This document shows positions 53,454-58,107 of a DNA stretch of 58,107 bases, one piece after another. Location of the stretch: positions 1 through 58,107 of the forward strand of contig DASWMP010000277.1 of NCBI GenBank assembly GCA_036399695.1, read 5' to 3'. The stretch's first letter is position 1; each line of letters starts with the position of its first letter. The notes beneath the pieces were generated by a model. It ran no database searches and was not told the DNA's origin. It worked only from the letters and a program-made list of their open reading frames with translations. This stretch comes from DASVEE01 sp036399695 (GTDB lineage: Bacteria > Acidobacteriota > Thermoanaerobaculia > Gp7-AA8). The translations under genes and the position numbers were made by a program.

Positions 53454-53641
53454 AGGTGACTTTCTACGCGACTCGCTGAAAAAACGAAAGCCGCCTTACG
53501 GCACGTAACACATGCGATTGCGAATCGAGCCGCGGGGTCGAGCGCTGGGTTGGGACCGTGAGGATGCTTCTCACGAGCGCGGTCGCCGCATGCTCCGCCG
53601 GGCGACCCAGGCATGCTCGCTGGTGCGAGCGTCACGCCGAG

Positions 53642-55111
53642 TCAGTTCTTCTCGAGCTCCTCCAGCTTCCGCCTCCCGTCTTCGTTCTTCGGATTCAGCG
53701 CGAGTGACTTCCTGTACATCAGCACCGCATCGCTTTTCCTCCCATTCGCGGCAAGGGCCTCGGCGTAGCTGTCGTAGACGTTGAAGTCCTCGGGGTGGAG
53801 GATGACGTTGATGCGGAACGGCTCGAGAGCCTCGGCGGTGTAGCCGTTGAACAGCAGGTCGTAGCCAAGGACGTTCAGGCCCCGCTGCGTACCAACATAG
53901 TTCGTCGCGTCCGCCCGCATTTCGTTGTAGCGGACGAGTGCCGCGGCGGCGCCCTTCCGGAGGAGCGTCTCGCCGTATTCGCGCGTCAGCGATTTGCGGG
54001 TTTCCATCTCCAGCGGCGGCTTGCCGTTCAGCGCGTTGACGAGCGATCCGACGCGCTGAGCGAAGCTGTCGCCATCGGCGTTGTCAAACGCGATCACGGT
54101 CTGGTCCTTGGTGACGTTGCGATAGAACACCGTGGCGATGCCGCGGTTGTAGCCGCCGTGGCTCACGATCTTCCCGGTGGCGGCGTCGCCACAGACCTCC
54201 CAGCCGAGGGCGTAGGAGCAGGGGAGGCCGCCGTATGCAATCGTCGGCTCTGCGTCGGCATACGTGGTGCCGTCGTTGAGCTTCACCGGCGTCGCCGCTT
54301 CCTCCATCGTCGACTGCTTCAGTAGGGTGCCGTTGCTGAGCGCGCGGTCGAAGCGGAACAGATCTCCGGTCGTGCTGATCACGTTCTGGTCGCCGAGCGT
54401 GCTGCCCATCGTGCGGGTCTCATAGTGGATGCGGCGCATCTTCCGCTCGTCTTTCAGGGACAGCGTGGCCACGTTTTCCGGCGTGGTCTTGTACATCGTG
54501 GCCAGCATGTGGTTTTTCGCCAGCTTCGGATCGTCCGGCCCGCCGGTGAGGACGTAGCTATCGCGCATGCCCGCGGGTTTGAAGATGAAGCGTTCCAGGT
54601 AGCGCGCGTACGGCATCCCGCTGACTTTCTCGATCAGGAGGGAGAGCAGCATGTAGTTCGTGTTGCTGTACCGGAACTGTGCCCCCGGTGCGAATGCGAG
54701 CGGGTGCTTCCAGTTGCGCAGCGCGGGGATGACGTCGGCGTTCGAGACGACGTGCTGTGGCTTCTCGGCGATGAGCGGCTCGAACAGTTCGAGATCGGGA
54801 AGTCCGGAGGTGTGCGACAGCAATTGCCGGATGGTGATGTGGGGAAAAGGGAAGTCGCGGAGGTGCCGCGCGACCGGATCGTCCAGGCGCAACGAACGCT
54901 TGTCGCGCAACTGCAGGACCGCCGTGGAGGTGAGCGTCTTGGAGATGGACGCGGTCTGGAAGCGCGTGTCGGTCGTGTTCGGGATTTGCTTCGCAAAGTC
55001 GGCGAAGCCGGAGGCGGTGTGTTCGACGATCTTTCCCTTGTCGGCGACAAGCACCACTCCGTTCATGGCGGCGAGCAGGAAGAGGACGGTGAGCATGGGT
55101 GGAGGAGACAC
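53642..55111 (-). CDS. serine hydrolase, beta-lactamase family, with C-terminal TPRs
   Basis: A 489-aa protein with a short hydrophobic leader, then a class C beta-lactamase/D-Ala-D-Ala carboxypeptidase fold: the SxxK motif at S55-K58 (TASISKTLT), a YSN motif (FRYSNTNYML) and HGG in the third position (KIVSHGGYNRG). About residues 385-489 form a TPR-like helical tail (AVLMYRKSLALNPKNEDGRRKL). The catalytic residues look intact, so it is likely a peptidase or esterase acting on envelope or extracellular substrates. GTG 55111 or ATG 55096 may be the start; neither has a strong ribosome binding site. It is separated by 188 bp from the acyltransferase gene. Confidence 0.9.
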   Translation of the reverse strand: MSPPPMLTVLFLLAAMNGVVLVADKGKIVEHTASGFADFAKQIPNTTDTRFQTASISKTLTSTAVLQLRDKRSLRLDDPVARHLRDFPFPHITIRQLLSHTSGLPDLELFEPLIAEKPQHVVSNADVIPALRNWKHPLAFAPGAQFRYSNTNYMLLSLLIEKVSGMPYARYLERFIFKPAGMRDSYVLTGGPDDPKLAKNHMLATMYKTTPENVATLSLKDERKMRRIHYETRTMGSTLGDQNVISTTGDLFRFDRALSNGTLLKQSTMEEAATPVKLNDGTTYADAEPTIAYGGLPCSYALGWEVCGDAATGKIVSHGGYNRGIATVFYRNVTKDQTVIAFDNADGDSFAQRVGSLVNALNGKPPLEMETRKSLTREYGETLLRKGAAAALVRYNEMRADATNYVGTQRGLNVLGYDLLFNGYTAEALEPFRINVILHPEDFNVYDSYAEALAANGRKSDAVLMYRKSLALNPKNEDGRRKLEELEKN

Positions 55112-55275
55112 CGCGATGCGGGGGTGTGTCTTGAACGGGATTAAGCGGAGTTGCTCAGGATTCAGCTCTCAATCCGGAGCGAGGGGGAGCGTGTGCGGGA
55201 GCGAAAGACCCCTTTCGGACAGCTCGCTCATCCTGCACCGCAGGGTCCTTGGCTCCCGCCCTGCCACCACCACGT

Positions 55276-56103
55276 TCAGGATGATAGCCGGGTTGTGCGC
55301 CTATACCGGCCCGGCGTCGTCCCTGTCGCTTCTCGGAAGACGCGGCTGAAGTGGCTTTGGTCGGCGAAGCCGCAGGCAAGTGCGATTTCAGCGATGGAGT
55401 GGGCGCTGGTCTGCAGCGCCTGCCGGGCGCGCTCGACGCGTACGGCACGGACGTAGGCACCGACGGTGGTGCCGTAGCAGCGGCGGAACGTGGTCGCGAG
55501 GTGGATCGGGTGGACACCGGCGACCTCTGCTAAGTCCACGAGCGACAACGGTTCGGCGAAGCGGTCGGTGAGCAGCTCGCGCACTTGCACCAGCCAGCGC
55601 GGCGCACGCGGCGACGTGCACGGCTCCTCGCGATGGAGCGCTGCCAGCAGTTGCATCGCCAGCGCCTCGAACGCGAATGGCGTCACCGCATCGTCGCGCA
55701 GCAGCTCTTCACGCATCCGCTGCATGAGTTCGGGCGCAACGCCGAACGCCGCATAGCGAGGCTCGTCGAGACGAATGCCGGCATCGAGTGCATGCTCGAG
55801 CAGCCGCTGCGGCATGGCCACGAGAAACGCCTCCCCGCCCGTGTTCCCGTAGCGATCCGAGTGCCGCGCACCGGCGGGGGAGAAGACGACGGAGCCAGCC
55901 GCGCAATCGATGTCACCACTGCGGCTGCGCTCGACGTGACTGCCGCGTACGACCAGGTACGCGTTCGCCTGCGCATGCTCGTGCTCGACGATCTCGTACC
56001 GCGCTGGAAAGGCATTGTGCACCGTCCGAAACTCACCGACCTGACGCCGCAGCAGGTGGTGTGCGACGGCTTCGGCGTCGTCGATCGCGTCGGTCTGCGG
56101 CAT
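55276..56103 (-). CDS. AraC-family transcriptional regulator
   Basis: A 275-aa protein. An N-terminal cupin-like sensing region (residues 25-100, with VEHEHAQANAYLVVRGSH and FSPAGARHSDRYG) is followed by a C-terminal AraC double helix-turn-helix (LSLVDLAEVAGVHPIHLATTFRR, then IAEIALACGFADQSHFSRVFREATGTTPGRYR). ATG 56103 is the first start with coding character. It is likely a local regulator responding to a small molecule; the neighbouring serine hydrolase and dihydrofolate-reductase-family gene are possible targets by position only. Confidence 0.92.
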   Translation of the reverse strand: MPQTDAIDDAEAVAHHLLRRQVGEFRTVHNAFPARYEIVEHEHAQANAYLVVRGSHVERSRSGDIDCAAGSVVFSPAGARHSDRYGNTGGEAFLVAMPQRLLEHALDAGIRLDEPRYAAFGVAPELMQRMREELLRDDAVTPFAFEALAMQLLAALHREEPCTSPRAPRWLVQVRELLTDRFAEPLSLVDLAEVAGVHPIHLATTFRRCYGTTVGAYVRAVRVERARQALQTSAHSIAEIALACGFADQSHFSRVFREATGTTPGRYRRTTRLSS

Positions 56104-56340
56104 GGTGGCGAGTATAGCCCGCCGTCGTCCTGAGCGAGCTTGGATGGCGCTCGCGCCACATATGAGTTGATGACAACCCTTACGCCGCACGCTTGCTCGC
56201 AGGACGCCACGGCCAAAGTTCGGGAGTCGCTGGCGTGACGCGCTGCCGCCTCGCGCGGTGTGCGCCGGTCGTCACGTCACATCTCCGGCCCCGGAGGGGT
56301 CGCGTACGGCACACTTCCAGAGTGCGAATCCCTTGCAAGT

Positions 56341-56438
56341 ACTCCATTCGCAAAGGTCGAGCACAGATCGCGTCGCGGCGCCTCGCATCCGACGCCGCCG
56401 CGCTCATGCGCTCTGTACTCGACCTCAGCGAATGGAGT
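56341..56438. repeat. 27-bp inverted repeat bounding a 98-bp palindrome
   Basis: The arms 56341-56367 and 56412-56438 are complementary over 27 bp with three mismatches (outer block ACTCCATTCGC). The 44-bp centre is GC-rich. The right arm ends 16 bp before the start of the following gene. Size and form resemble a miniature mobile or REP-type element. The rest of the 350-bp gap (56104-56453) shows no ORF of merit or other structure that I can support. Confidence 0.75.
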
Positions 56439-56453
56439 CCTTAGACTCGCCGC

Positions 56454-57011
56454 ATGGGACTCTTGACCTTCAGCATCAACGTCACCCTGGACGGCTGCGT
56501 CCACCATCAGGAGGGAATCGCCGACGACGAGACACACGCCTTCTTCACCCGCCTCATGGACGAGGGCGGCGCGATGCTGTGGGGCCGCGTCACCTACGAG
56601 ATGATGGAGAGCTACTGGCCGGCGGTCGCCCGCGGCGACGTGGAGGCTCCGCCGGCGATGCGCGAGTGGGCGGCCAAGCTGGAGGCCAAGCCAAAGTACG
56701 TGGTGTCGTCGACGCGACAGGACTTCCCGTGGACCAACAGCCACCACCTCGCCGGCGACCTGCGCACGGGCGTACAGAAGCTCAAGGACGCGACCCCGGC
56801 CGGCGTGCTCCTCGGTAGCGGCAAGCTCGCGACCGAGCTGGACCGGCTGGATCTGATCGACGAGTACAAGTTCCTCGTCCACCCGAGGATCGCCGGCCAC
56901 GGCCCGACCCTGTACCAGAGCGGGCTGCCCGGCACGCGACGGCTCGAGCTGGTGTCGGCGAAGCCGCTCCGCAGCGGTGCGGTCGCGATGCACTACCGGC
57001 GCGCGCGTTGA
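56454..57011 (+). CDS. dihydrofolate-reductase-family protein (RibD C-terminal type)
   Basis: A 185-aa protein of the RibD C-terminal/DHFR-like NADPH-binding family: FSINVTLDGCV at the start, AMLWGRVTYEMMESYW as the conserved helix, YVVSSTRQDFPW, then LLGSGKLATELDRLDLIDEYKFLVHP, which is the family signature. These proteins use NADPH but most are not true dihydrofolate reductases; many are uncharacterised oxidoreductases. The start ATG 56454 has a GGAG only within the right arm of the inverted repeat, 16 bases away, so translation may be affected by that hairpin. It is monocistronic. Confidence 0.9.
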   Translation: MGLLTFSINVTLDGCVHHQEGIADDETHAFFTRLMDEGGAMLWGRVTYEMMESYWPAVARGDVEAPPAMREWAAKLEAKPKYVVSSTRQDFPWTNSHHLAGDLRTGVQKLKDATPAGVLLGSGKLATELDRLDLIDEYKFLVHPRIAGHGPTLYQSGLPGTRRLELVSAKPLRSGAVAMHYRRAR

Positions 57012-57104
57012 CTCAGAGCAGCGCGGAGTCGCGACAAACCGGGAGGGGGGAGGGGCGAAGGTGGAGATTCGGCTGCCGGTGGGGTAGGGGCAGATCCCCC
57101 TGCC

Positions 57105-57743
57105 TCAACGCTTCGATCCTCCATCTGCACTGGTTCTGCGCCTCGATTCGCTGAGCATCGGCGCGAGAAGGTCCTGGACGTCGGCGGGCTTGTCCAGCGT
57201 GAGGCCTGTCAGCTTCGCACTCTGGAGGAAACGTCCCTCACGAATGAGAAAGAAGTTGCCGATCTTCTCGCCGTCCTTCTCGATGAACCAGGCACTGCGG
57301 TCGCTGCCTCCTTCAGGTAACAGTTCGGGCGCCGGAACATAGGACTCACCCCGTGCCCCGAGCTTCATCGTGACCTTGTCCATCTGGTACATCTGGCGCG
57401 CACCGGCCGGATCCGGGAAGATCACGACACGTGAGTAGAGGGAGACGCGTGGCTCACTCTTCGGTTCGTAAAGGTAGAGAATGAACCGGCTGCCGTTCCC
57501 CTGCCGGAGCGAGCTCCAGTCATCGGCTCCGGGATCGACCGCCGGTCCGCCGAGCCTCGCCACATCGGCCGCCGTGACGACGAGCCGTTTGTCGGCCTCG
57601 CTCACCGGCGTCTGATCCGGGGTGGTCTTCCCTTGTTGAGCGATCCGCCAGCCGATCACTGCGAGACCGCCGATGACGAGCACGCCGGCGATCACGACGG
57701 CGCCGACGATGACGAGCACGAGCACCCAGTTCCGTCTGGTCAT
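57105..57743 (-). CDS. single-pass membrane protein of unknown function
   Basis: A 212-aa protein. Residues 5-31 form one membrane helix (WVLVLVIVGAVVIAGVLVIGGLAVIGW), preceded by a positive RR. The remaining 180 residues are outside the cytoplasm and contain an acidic, beta-rich sequence with AARLG-like loops but no motif that I recognise. ATG 57743 was chosen because the helix begins just after it; the frame upstream has no coding character. No operon partner is close on this strand. Confidence 0.72.
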   Translation of the reverse strand: MTRRNWVLVLVIVGAVVIAGVLVIGGLAVIGWRIAQQGKTTPDQTPVSEADKRLVVTAADVARLGGPAVDPGADDWSSLRQGNGSRFILYLYEPKSEPRVSLYSRVVIFPDPAGARQMYQMDKVTMKLGARGESYVPAPELLPEGGSDRSAWFIEKDGEKIGNFFLIREGRFLQSAKLTGLTLDKPADVQDLLAPMLSESRRRTSADGGSKR

Positions 57744-57859
57744 TCTTGTATCAAGTGTAGCGCCGAGAGTCCGGCACGCCTTTTCGAGTCCAGGTTTCGT
57801 TCCACGCTGACGCAACTGCGAGGGTCTGACCCTGCCGACCCACCCGCGAGCGGCACACC

Positions 57860-58107
57860 GGACGCCGAGAGGTACCGCCCGGACACCGGGAGCGCCGCGC
57901 AGGAACCATCGAGCGTCCGGCCAGGCGCCGCGAGCGTGGAAGCGGGCGCCGGGAGGATCCGCGCGGGCGCCCGCGGTGTCCCGGCGGGCGCTCGAGGAGT
58001 CCGGTCGGGCGCTCGAGGCGTCCGGTCGGACGCTCGAGGATTCCGGTCGGACGCTCGAGGATTCCGGTCGGACGCTCGAGGATTCCGGCCGGACGCTCGA
58101 GGATTCC
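57860..58107. repeat. 21-bp tandem repeat array, right edge
   Basis: Eleven complete 21-bp units start at 57860, 57881, 57902, 57923, 57944, 57965, 57986, 58007, 58028, 58049 and 58070, followed by a partial unit that is cut by the window end. The last units are almost identical (GGACGCTCGAGGATTCCGGTC) and the first ones are strongly diverged, as expected at the edge of a growing array. In one frame the units encode TLEDSGR, but no start codon or ribosome binding site is visible here, so it may be non-coding or the tail of a gene outside the window. The remaining part of 57744-57859 shows nothing else. Confidence 0.9.

Noticed and set aside
57860..58107. CRISPR array
   Set aside because: Units are directly contiguous with no unique spacers, and no cas genes are present.
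1..58107. tRNA, rRNA, integrase or prophage boundaries
   Set aside because: I looked for cloverleaf-like or rRNA-like stretches and for integrase or att-type repeats around the large locus, and saw none that I could support by eye.

Overview
The window is high-GC DNA with long minus-strand and plus-strand gene blocks, no rRNA or tRNA that I can see, and a gene repertoire typical of a large-genome soil-type bacterium. It has a CHAT-TPR lipoprotein divergent from an ECF sigma factor, a beta-propeller hybrid sensor kinase with a NarL-type regulator, a serine hydrolase with C-terminal TPRs, and several orphan receiver domains. This mix is most familiar to me from Acidobacteriota (Thermoanaerobaculia or Vicinamibacteria-like lineages). 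That assignment is an inference from gene style, not from a marker gene.

Region 1 (1-4300) is a scrambled accessory strip. It holds a degenerate 21-bp repeat array, two copies of a REP-like hairpin, a 147-bp duplication, the first 23 codons of a REP-associated tyrosine transposase, a 33-bp inverted repeat pair, a truncated TPR-like gene joined to half a receiver domain, two small response regulators, a ribbon-helix-helix protein and a GAF-domain protein.

Region 2 (4353-42335, possibly to 46885) is the main attraction: two convergent operons that appear to encode one very large machine. The plus operon (five genes) has a five-TM protein, a P-loop GTPase-like protein, a 1097-aa GTPase-associated-type protein, a single-pass membrane protein and a degenerate vWA protein. 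The minus operon, almost entirely joined by 4-nt ATGA overlaps, runs caspase-like protease, CHAT-TPR protease, vWA, polytopic OmpA-like protein, three large membrane vWA proteins, a tubulin-superfamily protein, a second membrane protein with a tubulin-like N-terminus, a membrane-anchored and catalytically degenerate SF2 helicase of the MrfA/YprA (DUF1998) type, a long coiled-coil protein, a second GTPase-like protein, and a GTPase-less paralogue of it. The core (FtsZ/tubulin-like protein, vWA, distinct GTPase, OmpA-family membrane protein) matches, as I remember it, the multicomponent membrane-remodelling system proposed by Makarova and Koonin (2010) for the FtsZl-1 family. The proteases, the pseudo-helicase and the GTPase-associated proteins make this a much larger assembly, which I read as a membrane-seated, NTP-driven stress, immunity or cell-fate device.

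Region 3 (42475-48233) holds a 355-aa protein of unknown function, a CHAT-TPR lipoprotein, and divergently an ECF sigma factor with an anti-sigma-like membrane protein. They lie directly upstream of the caspase gene and could be its regulatory and sensory head.

Region 4 (48471-57743) is ordinary: response regulator, propeller kinase, acyltransferase, beta-lactamase-family hydrolase, AraC regulator, a dihydrofolate-reductase-family protein with a long inverted repeat at its 5' end, and a small membrane protein. The right edge (57860-58107) is a 21-bp tandem array that runs out of the window.
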